In this document: piece after piece, positions 19,154 through 28,466 of the stretch
Layout: every line of letters begins with the position of its first letter
Position numbering within the stretch: position 1 is the first letter of the stretch
Assembly: GCA_964437825.1 (NCBI GenBank)
Contig: CAYTIH010000006.1
Span: 1 to 64,000, forward strand
Direction of reading: 5' to 3'
DNA: 64,000 bases
Source of the DNA: JBJFCE01 sp964437825
Lineage (GTDB): Bacteria > Bacillota > Clostridia > Lachnospirales > Lachnospiraceae
The notes under the pieces: model-generated
Database searches by the model: none
Seen by the model: the letters and a program-made list of their open reading frames with translations, nothing else
Told to the model about the DNA's origin: nothing
Program-made: the position numbers and the translations under genes

Positions 19154-19222
19154 TCCGTTCCTCCATGCCGCAGCGTTTTCAAATCCGTCAGTCGTATTTA
19201 CCCGAACGCCGCGCCACAAGTA

Positions 19223-20254
19223 TCATTCTTCCACATACAAATTCCAGAATTCTTCCAATGTAAGCTGCTCGCTTTTCATGATTGCGGCAGCCTCTTTTCC
19301 CACATACCGAAAATGCCACGGCTCATATGTAATTCCCGTAATATATTCTTTTTCGGCGGGATAGCGCAGAATAAAACCATATTCCCAGCTATGCTCCGCA
19401 AGCCATTTTCCTGCCTGCGTTTCTCCAAAGCCTTCATCCAGCACGATATAGGTAGCCGTATAAATATCCAGCGAAAGACCGATCTGATGTTCACTGGTCC
19501 CCGGAACCGTTACCTCCTGGGACGCCATTTTATAAGCATCCATATAGGTAAGCCCCCTGCTCATATACAGCTTGATCTTCCGTTCAAACAATTCCACCTG
19601 CTTGCCGGAAGTCCTGTATGGAGAACAGATTTCCAGACTCACATTATCGTCCTTTGCCGCCCGAAGCATACTAAGCAGATCTCCCAGAATTCGTTCATCA
19701 CACTGCATGGAGCCCGTAATCGTGGTCAGATTAAAAGTATAATCATCCGGGATCGGATGCTGCTTATTAATCAGAACCAGCCGCCAGTCGTCAGCAGAAA
19801 AGCCGTTTTGTTCTTCGGTATCATCAGGATTCTGCACTTCCGTATAAGCATTCAGATAATCCTCATTTGCCTTCAGAATTTCCTCCGCAGAATATATATC
19901 CACTTCATTTACATCATAGGACTCATAATCAAAAAAGCCCTCATCCGACATATTCTCCGCTGTCAAATCATCCAGTTCCCCGCTCAGCATCATCTCATTT
20001 AAGTTCGATTCATATACTACCTGCGTTTCCCCTTCGAAATCCATATCAAGAAGTACCGGAAGCGCAAAGCTGGAGCTTAATAAAAAAACCAAAGCCGCGC
20101 AGAAAGTACCGCATAAACGCAGCTTTTGATTGAACAGACTGCGAAAAATATGGCAAAATCCAAGAAACAAAAAGATGACCACCAGCATGGGCAGTCTCAG
20201 AATTTTATATTTTCTTGACAAACGTGTGAGTTTCTTTAGTATTTTTTCCTTCAT
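19223..20254 (-). CDS. D-alanyl-D-alanine carboxypeptidase, VanY/M15B family
   Basis: This 343-residue membrane-anchored zinc peptidase would trim the terminal D-Ala from peptidoglycan stem peptides. It has one transmembrane segment near residues 45-65, an acidic linker, then the M15 domain with the zinc motifs SEHQIGLSLD and EPWHFRYVG. SPYRTSGKQ and the catalytic Glu region are in place. It stops 69 bp upstream of tgt and runs away from aroC. Confidence 0.9.
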   Translation of the reverse strand: MKEKILKKLTRLSRKYKILRLPMLVVIFLFLGFCHIFRSLFNQKLRLCGTFCAALVFLLSSSFALPVLLDMDFEGETQVVYESNLNEMMLSGELDDLTAENMSDEGFFDYESYDVNEVDIYSAEEILKANEDYLNAYTEVQNPDDTEEQNGFSADDWRLVLINKQHPIPDDYTFNLTTITGSMQCDERILGDLLSMLRAAKDDNVSLEICSPYRTSGKQVELFERKIKLYMSRGLTYMDAYKMASQEVTVPGTSEHQIGLSLDIYTATYIVLDEGFGETQAGKWLAEHSWEYGFILRYPAEKEYITGITYEPWHFRYVGKEAAAIMKSEQLTLEEFWNLYVEE

Positions 20255-20344
20255 GATTGTTCCTATTTCCTATCAATTATTTTTATGATATCATATTCAT
20301 GAGAAAAAAACAGCTCTTTTTATCAAGAATCAGGAGGAAATAAC

Positions 20345-21496
20345 ATGAACGGTTCTACCTTTGGAAATCATTTCCGGATTACTACCTGGGGCGAATCTCA
20401 CGGAAAGGCCATCGGCGTTGTCGTGGACGGATGTCCTGCCGGACTTTCCCTGTCGGAAACGGATATCCAGTATTATCTGGACCGCAGGAAGCCGGGACAG
20501 TCGAAATTTTCTACACAAAGAAAGGAAGCCGATGAGGTACAGATTTTATCGGGTGTTTTTGAAGGACGCACCACGGGTGCTCCGATTTCACTTCTGGTCG
20601 CAAACACCGCACAGCATTCCTCAGACTATAGCGAGATTGCAACCTATTACAGACCCGGACATGCAGATTTCTCTTTTGACTCCAAGTATGGCTTCCGCGA
20701 TTACAGAGGCGGCGGACGTTCTTCCGGCCGCGAAACCATCGGACGCGTGGCTGCAGGCGCCATCGCACTGAAAATCCTGAAGGAACTCAGGATCGAGGTC
20801 ACGGCCTATACCAATTCCATCGGTCCTGTCAGTATTGATGAAGCAAATTTCCAAAAAGAAGCCATTTTAACCACTCCCACAGCCATGCCCGATCCGGAAG
20901 CTTCGAAACGCGCAGAGGCCTATCTGTCCGAATGCATCAGGGAACTTGACTCCTGCGGCGGATCGGTAAAATGCGTGGTAAAGGGTCTTCCCGCCGGAAT
21001 CGGTGAGCCTGTATTTGAAAAGCTGGACGCCTGCCTTGCCGGCGCACTCATGTCTATCGGCGCCGTTAAATGCGTGGAAATCGGCGATGGAGCCGCCGTT
21101 TCCGCCGCAAAAGGTTCCGAGAATAACGATATGTTTATTCCCGCTTCGGGCAATTCCGATCAGGCAGCCGCCTGCAGGGAAGGCGGAATTTCCAAAGCAA
21201 CCAACCATGCCGGCGGTATTCTCGGCGGCATCAGCGACGGCTCGGACGTCATCGTAAAAGTACATATCAAGCCGACGCCCTCCATTTTTAAAACGCAGCA
21301 GACCGTAAATCAGCTGGGAGAACCCATTCAGGCATCCATCAAAGGAAGACACGATCCGGTAATTGTACCAAGAGCTGTTGTAGTCGTAGAGGCCATGACC
21401 GCTTTAACGGTGCTGGATCTGATGATTGCCAACATGTCCTCCAGAATGGATTATCTGCATGATATTTATGACCGGAATCATAACACGGAAGCTTAG
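20345..21496 (+). CDS. aroC: chorismate synthase
   Basis: This 383-residue FMN-dependent enzyme makes chorismate from EPSP, the last step of the shikimate pathway. It has the family start GNHFRITTWGESHGKAIG, GRSSGRETIGRVAAGAIA and the C-terminal RHDPVIVPRAVVVVEAM. The ATG follows CAGGAGG. It is the only plus-strand gene in this stretch, and no other aro gene is adjacent. Confidence 0.96.
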   Translation: MNGSTFGNHFRITTWGESHGKAIGVVVDGCPAGLSLSETDIQYYLDRRKPGQSKFSTQRKEADEVQILSGVFEGRTTGAPISLLVANTAQHSSDYSEIATYYRPGHADFSFDSKYGFRDYRGGGRSSGRETIGRVAAGAIALKILKELRIEVTAYTNSIGPVSIDEANFQKEAILTTPTAMPDPEASKRAEAYLSECIRELDSCGGSVKCVVKGLPAGIGEPVFEKLDACLAGALMSIGAVKCVEIGDGAAVSAAKGSENNDMFIPASGNSDQAAACREGGISKATNHAGGILGGISDGSDVIVKVHIKPTPSIFKTQQTVNQLGEPIQASIKGRHDPVIVPRAVVVVEAMTALTVLDLMIANMSSRMDYLHDIYDRNHNTEA

Positions 21497-21498
21497 AA

Positions 21499-21843
21499 TC
21501 AATATGATATTTGCACATTCCGGACCGTCCCGTCCGCCCTGTTATATACGCTTGAAATATACTCCGTTTCAATCGTATACGGCTCGTCCGACTTTTGATA
21601 GCTTCCTGCATAAACCACCTGACAGCTTCGCAGATACGCTTCCATCCGCTGTATGAAATAGTTCTCCGGCTCCGTATCGGGATATTTTAAATGCATGTCC
21701 TTATCAACCGGATGATAGATTTTCCCCCGCTGACCGGTATCCATATAAAGTCCGTAATATAAAGCCCGAAACCGGCGAAACACGCTTTGCGGGTCTCGCC
21801 GGTTATCGCGGCAGTTTGTCCGCACAAACAGGAGGCCGGTCAT
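21499..21843 (-). CDS. hypothetical protein
   Basis: The reading frame encodes up to 114 residues. The last 80 or so look protein-like (RGKIYHPVDKDMHLKYP, YFIQRMEAYLRSCQ), but I recognise no family. The start is uncertain. The N-terminal third crosses a strong hairpin at 21770-21804, and neither ATG (21843 or 21744) has a clear Shine-Dalgarno site. It may be a small intact gene or a truncated remnant downstream of the lactonase-like gene. Confidence 0.45.
   Translation of the reverse strand: MTGLLFVRTNCRDNRRDPQSVFRRFRALYYGLYMDTGQRGKIYHPVDKDMHLKYPDTEPENYFIQRMEAYLRSCQVVYAGSYQKSDEPYTIETEYISSVYNRADGTVRNVQISY
21770..21804 (-). other. strong hairpin inside or before a hypothetical gene
   Basis: AACCGGCGA and TCGCCGGTT form a 9-bp perfect stem, extended inward by GAC/GTT and CGC/GCG pairs around an AAA loop. 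It could end the lactonase-like transcript, although no T run follows. Confidence 0.5.
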
Positions 21844-21885
21844 TGACAGACCAGCTTCCTGTATTCCATTTACATCCCATTTCCG

Positions 21886-22953
21886 TTATGATTCCTGCTG
21901 CGCTGAAATATTATGGAAAATAATACAGTTCGGTTTATCCACTTTCATTTCTTTTCCATTCATAATAATCAGCCCTTTTTGGGTATCCACATGAAAAAAT
22001 GTAAGTGTATTGGACTCATGATTCAGAGATACCAGATGTTTATCATCCGGAAATAAAGCCGCATCCTTTGGATAGTCCCCGCTGACGGGAAGACATAACA
22101 GTTTTTCAAGCAGACCCGTTTTATGATCCACATTATAGATTACCACACTGTTGTCGCCCGCATTGGAGCTGACCAGATATTTGTAGTCTATAGAAAACTT
22201 AATCGCACTGGCGGCAGAACCGCTGGCATGATATTGATTTAAGGTCGAAATATTCTGAATCTTCTCAAATTCCGGATTGCCGCCTACTTCTTCATAATGA
22301 TATACGTCAATATAATTCTTTAATTCATGAACAATGTAGAGAAATCTGCCGTCCTTAGAAAAGCACATATGTCTTGGCGCGGACTCCAGCTCGCTTCGAA
22401 TTACATCCACCAGCTTTAGCTTTCCGCCGGTCATATCCACGCGGTATACGTTAACATGATCCATGCCCAGATCTGCTGCCAGAAGATAATGGTTATCCCT
22501 TGTCATCTTCACACAGTTTACATGCGGCCTGAAATTACGTTCGGCAATGCTCCCAAGCCCTTTGAGGAAAATTTCATCCGTAACAGTCCCTATACTGCCA
22601 TCCTCATTCAGTCTGAGTACGGTAATCTTGCCGTCATGATAGCCTGCCACAAATAGCAGACGGTCCTCAAAATCTGTGGACAAATAACAGCCCCTCATTC
22701 CGTTAATGGAAGCCATATTCATTTTCAGTAAGGAACCGTCCGGTTCAATCCGATAGGATTCCACGCCAAAATCCGTAATAGAATATAAAAACTTCCGGTT
22801 ATGGGAAAGGGTCAAATAGGAGGAATTGGTGATCTCCACCTGGTCCTTTTCCGTAAATCTGCCCTTTTTCAAATCCACATCATAAATCTTGATTCCGTGG
22901 TTATCCTTCATCGTATAGGTGGATACATATGCAACATACTTCTCTGTACTCAT
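21886..22953 (-). CDS. lactonase-like seven-bladed beta-propeller (Pgl/YncE-like)
   Basis: This 355-residue protein belongs to the lactonase beta-propeller family that includes 6-phosphogluconolactonase. It shows repeated blades with SHNRKFLYSITDFGV, PHVNCVKMTRDNHYLLAADLG and PRHMCFSKDGRFLYIVHEL. The PHVN, PRHM and N-H positions agree with family active-site regions. The ATG at 22953 follows TGGAGGACC; the longer frame adds 24 unlikely residues. No pentose-phosphate gene is nearby, so the substrate is not certain. Confidence 0.85.
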   Translation of the reverse strand: MSTEKYVAYVSTYTMKDNHGIKIYDVDLKKGRFTEKDQVEITNSSYLTLSHNRKFLYSITDFGVESYRIEPDGSLLKMNMASINGMRGCYLSTDFEDRLLFVAGYHDGKITVLRLNEDGSIGTVTDEIFLKGLGSIAERNFRPHVNCVKMTRDNHYLLAADLGMDHVNVYRVDMTGGKLKLVDVIRSELESAPRHMCFSKDGRFLYIVHELKNYIDVYHYEEVGGNPEFEKIQNISTLNQYHASGSAASAIKFSIDYKYLVSSNAGDNSVVIYNVDHKTGLLEKLLCLPVSGDYPKDAALFPDDKHLVSLNHESNTLTFFHVDTQKGLIIMNGKEMKVDKPNCIIFHNISAQQES

Positions 22954-23038
22954 GACAGGGTCCTCCAATCCGGTAATTTTCAGGTACAAAAATAAGCTCC
23001 GCCCATATTGTACCACTTCCTTCACCTTTTGTTAATCA

Positions 23039-23323
23039 TCAGGAATTATTTTCTTCGCAGCCACAGGGGCCGTTCGTTCCTCTAAACGGTGGATAATCCG
23101 GCTCGCTGTCCCTGCGGTTCAGCATAGAAAACGGGTTGCCGCAGCCACAGTCATCGTTGTCATTTTCCGCATTTCCGCATCCGCAGCCTGTTCTGTTATT
23201 TGATTTTGCGCCGCCTGTGCTGTTTCTGTCACGGCCACGGTCACAGCTCCTTCTGCCATTTTCCGTACAGAAATCTCCGTTACAGAAAAACAGCAGTAAG
23301 ATAATCAGCCAAATGGAACTCAT
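23039..23323 (-). CDS. small Cys/Gly/Asn-rich membrane-anchored protein
   Basis: This 94-residue protein has an N-terminal hydrophobic segment (SSIWLIILLLFFC) followed by a polar region with repeated GCGCGN, DCGCGN and PCGCEE motifs, nine or more cysteines in all. I recognise no family. The ATG at 23323 has GGAG six bases upstream, better than the ATG two codons earlier. Such Cys-rich tails could bind metal or be crosslinked in a spore or cell surface layer; this is only a guess. Confidence 0.65.
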   Translation of the reverse strand: MSSIWLIILLLFFCNGDFCTENGRRSCDRGRDRNSTGGAKSNNRTGCGCGNAENDNDDCGCGNPFSMLNRRDSEPDYPPFRGTNGPCGCEENNS

Positions 23324-23348
23324 ATACAACTCCGATATATTTTATTCT

Positions 23349-23891
23349 TTACCATAGTGTATGCTTCTTCAGAATTCTTGTGCGTATATGACGGAAGGTT
23401 TTTTCCTCCCCGTCCCTGGCCAGCATCCGCAGCAAAAATTCAAGCTGTTTTTTCGTTTTCTCATGGATCAGGTTATGGTCACTTGCCTGCAAATAATAAT
23501 CCAAAGGATCACGGTCCGTATACCGATCCTTTCTGTATACCTTGGACGCCGCAATTCTGTCCATAAACATTTCGATCACATAGGGCAGGGGCATCGCTAC
23601 CGGCACCATCCCTTTTTTCGTTATGCTGTAATCCGACCAATATTCATAATGATGCTTATTGCGTCCCTTATGGTGGAGCCATGCACTGGAATAACCAATC
23701 GCTTCTCTTTCCGCATTATTGGGACTTCTGTTACCCTGGAAGTAACGAACGCCCACCATAAATTCCTCCGGGGAATATTTTGACAGATCATGAAGCAGTC
23801 CCTGCCTGTATAATCCCACCTTAAAGCACCCCTGCATAACCAGATATTTGTGATATGTGATTGTCTTAAAATGCTGCCAAGCCGTATTCAT
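23349..23891 (-). CDS. DUF5662 family protein
   Basis: This 180-residue protein matches the DUF5662 family. It contains LLHDLSKYSPEEF and AWLHHKGRNKHHYEYW, a His/Asp pattern like that of HD-type phosphohydrolases, so metal binding is plausible. The ATG at 23891 lies one base after the stop of the GlgX-like gene and uses AAGGA inside its 3' end, so the two are coupled. The family function is not known to me. Confidence 0.8.
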   Translation of the reverse strand: MNTAWQHFKTITYHKYLVMQGCFKVGLYRQGLLHDLSKYSPEEFMVGVRYFQGNRSPNNAEREAIGYSSAWLHHKGRNKHHYEYWSDYSITKKGMVPVAMPLPYVIEMFMDRIAASKVYRKDRYTDRDPLDYYLQASDHNLIHEKTKKQLEFLLRMLARDGEEKTFRHIRTRILKKHTLW

Positions 23892-23892
23892 G

Positions 23893-25848
23893 TCATCCTT
23901 CACCCGTTCTTTTTCTGCTCTTTGCAGGTACCGGCTCACTGACCAGAATCTGTATGCTTCTGCCCTCTGCAACGGTATAGTCCTCCCTGCATTCGGAAAC
24001 GGAAAAGCTGTCCTCAGCTGCGGTATCCATGACTAACTGCCACTGATATCCTTTTTTCAATTTCGGAAGTGCAAATCGATGAGAAATCCAATGCATGTTA
24101 AATACGATATAGATATCCTGATCTTTCCGTCCCTTTCTGTCCCCGTACGCACCCGCATATAAAATACCCATGTGCCTGTTATAGTTTGCACAATTGATAC
24201 TGAAGGCTTCCTCTGAATGGAAGGAAATCTCCGGATAAGTACCGGGTATCATCGATCCCATATCCGTATCGTTCTTATGGAAGGACGCATGCTCCATTCT
24301 GAAACGGATCAGCTGCTTTAAAAAAGCAAACTGTTCCTTTGCCCACTTGCTTTTAGACCAATCCTTCCAGCCAATGTCATTGTCCTGGCAGTAGGGATTA
24401 TTATTTCCAAGCTGTGTATTACAGTCTTCATCCCCCGCCGTCAAAAACGGGGTCCCCTGTGAGAGCATCACAATCGCCATGGCATTTTTCATCTGTTTCT
24501 TGCGAAGATTTATAACCAGATTTTTTCTGGTAGGGCCCTCTATCCCGCAATTCCAGCTGAAATTATAATCATTTCCGTCCCGGTTATCTTCTCCGTTTGC
24601 CTCGTTATGCTTTCTGTCATAGGAAACCAGATCCGCAAGCGTAAATCCGTAATAATTTGTAATGTAATGCAGACTCCCGTGCTTTTTGGAATCCGAACAC
24701 ATATGCTGCATCATACAATTCAGCATATTCTCATCGCCCTTCAGATACTTTCTTGCATCCGCCATAAAGCTGTCATTGGCATTTGCCATATTCCGGTATC
24801 CGGGCACCTCCGAGCCATAATAGATCTCATCATACGGAAAATGATAATAAATCAGCTTCGTATTGCCAAACAGCGGCTCTGTCGCAAGCAACGTCAGCGG
24901 TATCCTGTTTCCCATCAAATGAAAACCGTCAATATGATACTCAAGTACCCAATATTTTAAAATTTCCAGAATATATCCCTGCTTGCATTCATCCGGAAAA
25001 TAAAATTGCAGTATGACCTCGATTCCGTTTTTATGGCATTCCCGTATTAGTGTTTTACATTCCTCCACAGGATGAGCACCCGCTGCATAGGCAGTTTTCG
25101 GCGCAAAGTAGCATGCCGTCTTATACCCCCAGTAATTGACATGTCCCTTGGACCTTTGCTGTTTTTGAAGCGCTGCACTTTTCTGATCTGCGCCATTCTC
25201 AAATGCTGCGCTGTCATCCGGCTTGTCCTTATAATGTGCAAGCGCATATTCCATCGTATTGAGCGGAATTTCCTCCTCCCACTCGGCAAATTCATAGATT
25301 GGCTGCAATTCCAGATTTCTGATTCCAAGCTCAGTTAAATACGGCAGCTTTTCCATCAATCCAAGGAAGGTTCCTTTATGCTTTACACCGCTCTTTTTAT
25401 TCTTGGTAAATCCTCTTACATGCGCACAATAAAAAAGACTTTCTTCATAGGGAATTCTCAGGGGTTCATCCCCCTCCCAGTCAAAGCTGCCGCAGGGAAG
25501 CCCCGCTCTCGGCACGCATACCTTTGTCTCCATAGGTCTTCCGAAGCTTTTCGTCCCGACCACCTCTTTTGCATAGGCATCCAGAAAGCACTGATCCCCG
25601 CGATAAAAGTTATAATAACACTGCGACGGCTTCATATGCTCTATAAAAACACAGCAGATATTTCCTGCAAAATACGTTTCTTCAAAAGGAATTTTTATGA
25701 AATTCTCAGGATTTTTCCTGTCATAAAGAATGAGTCCGCAATCCTTTCTGTCATAAATCACGGCTGCAAAATTAATTCCGCCCTTCATCACCGTGGCGCC
25801 CAGAGGATACGGTGCGCCTTTTTTCAGGGTAAGTTCATGTTTTATCAT
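23893..25848 (-). CDS. GlgX/isoamylase-like GH13 protein, probably inactive
   Basis: This 651-residue protein has the glycogen-debranching (GlgX/isoamylase) layout: an N-terminal CBM48-like region, the barrel with HVRGFTKN and VNYWGYKTACYFAPKTAYA, then GDEDCNTQLGNNNPYCQDNDIGW. All catalytic motifs are altered. The nucleophile motif DGFRFD reads DGFHLM (Met312 for Asp), the acid/base motif reads KLIYYHF, and the third-site HD in THDGFTL is replaced by Tyr399-Tyr400. Beta-strand 4 (usually DVVYNH) reads QFYFPD. It follows a GGAG site. A non-catalytic glycan-binding or regulatory role is the natural inference. Confidence 0.85.
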   Translation of the reverse strand: MIKHELTLKKGAPYPLGATVMKGGINFAAVIYDRKDCGLILYDRKNPENFIKIPFEETYFAGNICCVFIEHMKPSQCYYNFYRGDQCFLDAYAKEVVGTKSFGRPMETKVCVPRAGLPCGSFDWEGDEPLRIPYEESLFYCAHVRGFTKNKKSGVKHKGTFLGLMEKLPYLTELGIRNLELQPIYEFAEWEEEIPLNTMEYALAHYKDKPDDSAAFENGADQKSAALQKQQRSKGHVNYWGYKTACYFAPKTAYAAGAHPVEECKTLIRECHKNGIEVILQFYFPDECKQGYILEILKYWVLEYHIDGFHLMGNRIPLTLLATEPLFGNTKLIYYHFPYDEIYYGSEVPGYRNMANANDSFMADARKYLKGDENMLNCMMQHMCSDSKKHGSLHYITNYYGFTLADLVSYDRKHNEANGEDNRDGNDYNFSWNCGIEGPTRKNLVINLRKKQMKNAMAIVMLSQGTPFLTAGDEDCNTQLGNNNPYCQDNDIGWKDWSKSKWAKEQFAFLKQLIRFRMEHASFHKNDTDMGSMIPGTYPEISFHSEEAFSINCANYNRHMGILYAGAYGDRKGRKDQDIYIVFNMHWISHRFALPKLKKGYQWQLVMDTAAEDSFSVSECREDYTVAEGRSIQILVSEPVPAKSRKRTGEG

Positions 25849-26075
25849 TCCAAATCTCCAGTATCAAATTTAAGCATATTGTATATCATTTGTAATCATA
25901 GTTTAGCACATTTTTGATTTGATTCCTATTAGTACCTTGCTTTTTCTTTCTTTTTTCAGTAGAATTATTTACACTTACGGTACAAAAATTCAAAATCCGG
26001 TTTCTCTATTCGAAAAAATGACCGGAATTTGACCGATAACCTATACAGCGAAAAATACGCAGAAATGAGGCAGCT

Positions 26076-26426
26076 ATGACAGATCACAAGAATAATCAGG
26101 AAGATCAGGGCTTTGACGATGAGACGATGACTGTGGATATGACCTTGGATGACGGTACGGTGGTTACCTGTTCCATTGTTACGATTCTCTCTGTAGAAAA
26201 TCAGGACTATATTGTACTGCTTCCTCTTGATGAAAACGGAGAAAATCATGACGGGGAGGTTTGGATCTACCGCTACTTCGAAAACGAATCCGATCCCAAT
26301 GCCGAACCTGGAATCGAATATATCGACAGCGAAGAAGAATATGAAATTGTTTCCGACAAATTTGACGAGTATTTGGACAATGTGGAATTTGACGAGCTTT
26401 TACCCGATGAGGATCAGGAACAATAA
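26076..26426 (+). CDS. DUF1292 family acidic protein
   Basis: This 116-residue, very acidic protein matches DUF1292 (YrzB-like): TLDDGTVVTCSIVTILSVENQDYIVLLPLDE followed by EVWIYRY. Members are widespread in Firmicutes, often near the Holliday-junction resolvase gene, but the function is unknown. Here it stands alone between two minus-strand genes, with 227 bp upstream in which I see no convincing promoter. Confidence 0.88.
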   Translation: MTDHKNNQEDQGFDDETMTVDMTLDDGTVVTCSIVTILSVENQDYIVLLPLDENGENHDGEVWIYRYFENESDPNAEPGIEYIDSEEEYEIVSDKFDEYLDNVEFDELLPDEDQEQ

Positions 26427-26472
26427 GAAGCCTTAACGAAGGCCGCATCCGAAGTCATCATCGGCAAAACGC

Positions 26473-28419
26473 TTATGCATCTGCATCCGGAGTTGTTTGT
26501 GCTTTTATCTCTTTTAAAAAACGCGACAGCTCTCTTTTTTGATCCCCCGGTTTTTTCACACCGGTAAGCAGCAAATGTTCTTTTGCTCTTGTCATCGCCA
26601 CATAAAGTACCCGCCGTTCTTCTTCAATCTCCTTAGGCAGAAATGCTTTCTTATGCGGGACATTTCTTTCATTGAGATCCGGCAGGATGACATTTCTATA
26701 TTCTAAGCCCTTTGCACCATGCATGGTAATCAGGATCACACCCCTTTGAGCTTGCTGCGTATTTTCTGCCGATATTCCGGTTTCCTCCTTTGCCGTTTTT
26801 CCTTCTTTTCTCAATATCCGTTCAAACCGTGCCTTTTGCTCTGAAAGCCAGTTCTCCCATTCCCTGTAATTCTCAAAATTTCTGGTACTGTCCTGAAGAC
26901 GGTTCAGCATCTGAAGCGCCTCCTCATATTTTTCCTGATCCTTACCGTATTTTTTCTGCAATTCCTGCTCATAGCCAATTCCTTTACGAATATAATTTAC
27001 AGCTGCAAACACTGAAAAATCATGGATTCTGCTTAAGTCCAAGGCAAATTTCGAAAGAATCTCCTGCATATAGGCTTTATCCCGGTAATAGTCAGCGGCA
27101 GCTTTCAGGTATTCGGGCCATTCGCCTTTTCCGGCTGCCTGGCCTTTTACGAAATCCTCAGCCGAAACTGCATTTCTGGAAAGATAACGAAGCGGCTGAT
27201 TCATGATACGGAAAAAATCCGATCTGTCAGCGCACCCCTGCGACAGCTTTAAATAAGCACGGATATCTTCTATGACGGGATGCTCAAACGGATTTTGTAT
27301 CCGCTCCTTGATTCGAAACGGAATCCCGTGCAGAGTCAGTAATGCCGCATACTGTGCAAGCCCCGTATTGGTTCTTGCAATAATTGCCGTATGGTCATAA
27401 TCATTCCATTTTCTGATCCAGTGAATCAGACAATCGTTCTGCTCCTCCACGGTCTGCAGCTTCTGAAATTGAACGGTCCCCGGATCGTTGCAATGGGATA
27501 CTACCTTCTTATCATAGCGAAGCTGATTGTGACGGATCAGTCCGGCGGCGGCATCTATAATCTTCTGTCCGCTTCTGTAATTGACTTTTAATATAATCTT
27601 CCTGATACCCGGATAATCCTTTTTTACAGAAAGCATAATCGCAGGATCGGAGCCTCGAAATCCATAAATGGATTGATCGTCATCCCCTACCAGAAACAAA
27701 TTCCGCTCAGGCTCCGCCAGCATACGGATCACGTCATATTGGGCTCTGTTTACATCCTGAAATTCATCAATCAGAATGTAGCGGTATTTTTTCTGCCACT
27801 CCCTCAGGAGACTCTCGTTTTCCAAAAGAGCCTTTCTGCATAGCAGAACCATGTCATCAAAATCCAGCTTATGCCGCAGCCTGCAGGTCTTCAAATATCG
27901 TAAGGCGACCGTGCGAAACATCTCCGGATCAACCGAAACGGCCTGATATTCTCCGGCTTCCCGTCCGCAGTTTTTCATTCGGGAAATCTCGGAAAGCAGC
28001 TGATCGATTTCGGGGCGTTCTTCCTCTTCAAGCGCAAGCTCGTCCAGAATTTTGCCAAGCAGCTTACGTTTCTGAGCTTCTGTCAACACAGCATCCCCCG
28101 AATCAAAATCGGAAAAAGAGGTTTTCAGGATTTTGAAATAAACGGCATGAAAGGTTCCGAAGGTTATCGGCGTTTCTTCTATACCGGCTAAGGAAAGATA
28201 CCGCTCTTTCATCTGAAGTGCAGCCGCCTTGGTAAAGGTTATTACCAAAACGGACTGCGGCGCTATCCCTGCATCTTCCGTTAAATATCTGATTCTGTTT
28301 ACTAATACGAAGGTTTTCCCGGAACCGGGAGGCGCAATGACAATACAAGGACCAGTCAGATGATGTACCGCATCCGACTGGTCTGCATTCATTGAATTCA
28401 TAGAGATCGTTTGATTCAT
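26473..28419 (-). CDS. UvrD/PcrA-like superfamily 1A DNA helicase
   Basis: This 648-residue ATPase has the SF1A motif set: Walker A APPGSGKT, LIDEFQDVN (motif II), GDDDQSIYGFRGSDP (motif III), VNYRSGQKI (motif IV), ITMHGAKGLEY (motif V) and EERRVLYVAMTRAKEHLLLTG (motif VI). At under 650 residues it is shorter than typical PcrA (about 720-740) and lacks part of the C terminus. It is a UvrD paralogue rather than clearly PcrA. The ATG at 28419 follows CAGGAGC. It sits 47 bp downstream of gltX. Confidence 0.9.
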   Translation of the reverse strand: MNQTISMNSMNADQSDAVHHLTGPCIVIAPPGSGKTFVLVNRIRYLTEDAGIAPQSVLVITFTKAAALQMKERYLSLAGIEETPITFGTFHAVYFKILKTSFSDFDSGDAVLTEAQKRKLLGKILDELALEEEERPEIDQLLSEISRMKNCGREAGEYQAVSVDPEMFRTVALRYLKTCRLRHKLDFDDMVLLCRKALLENESLLREWQKKYRYILIDEFQDVNRAQYDVIRMLAEPERNLFLVGDDDQSIYGFRGSDPAIMLSVKKDYPGIRKIILKVNYRSGQKIIDAAAGLIRHNQLRYDKKVVSHCNDPGTVQFQKLQTVEEQNDCLIHWIRKWNDYDHTAIIARTNTGLAQYAALLTLHGIPFRIKERIQNPFEHPVIEDIRAYLKLSQGCADRSDFFRIMNQPLRYLSRNAVSAEDFVKGQAAGKGEWPEYLKAAADYYRDKAYMQEILSKFALDLSRIHDFSVFAAVNYIRKGIGYEQELQKKYGKDQEKYEEALQMLNRLQDSTRNFENYREWENWLSEQKARFERILRKEGKTAKEETGISAENTQQAQRGVILITMHGAKGLEYRNVILPDLNERNVPHKKAFLPKEIEEERRVLYVAMTRAKEHLLLTGVKKPGDQKRELSRFLKEIKAQTTPDADA

Positions 28420-28466
28420 ACATGCTCCTGTCCGTTCTCTCCAGGTACAGACAGACACTTGTCATC

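Noticed and set aside
26427..26472. Terminator between DUF1292 and the helicase gene
   Set aside because: The GCCTT/AAGGC inverted repeat is only 5 bp and has no T run.
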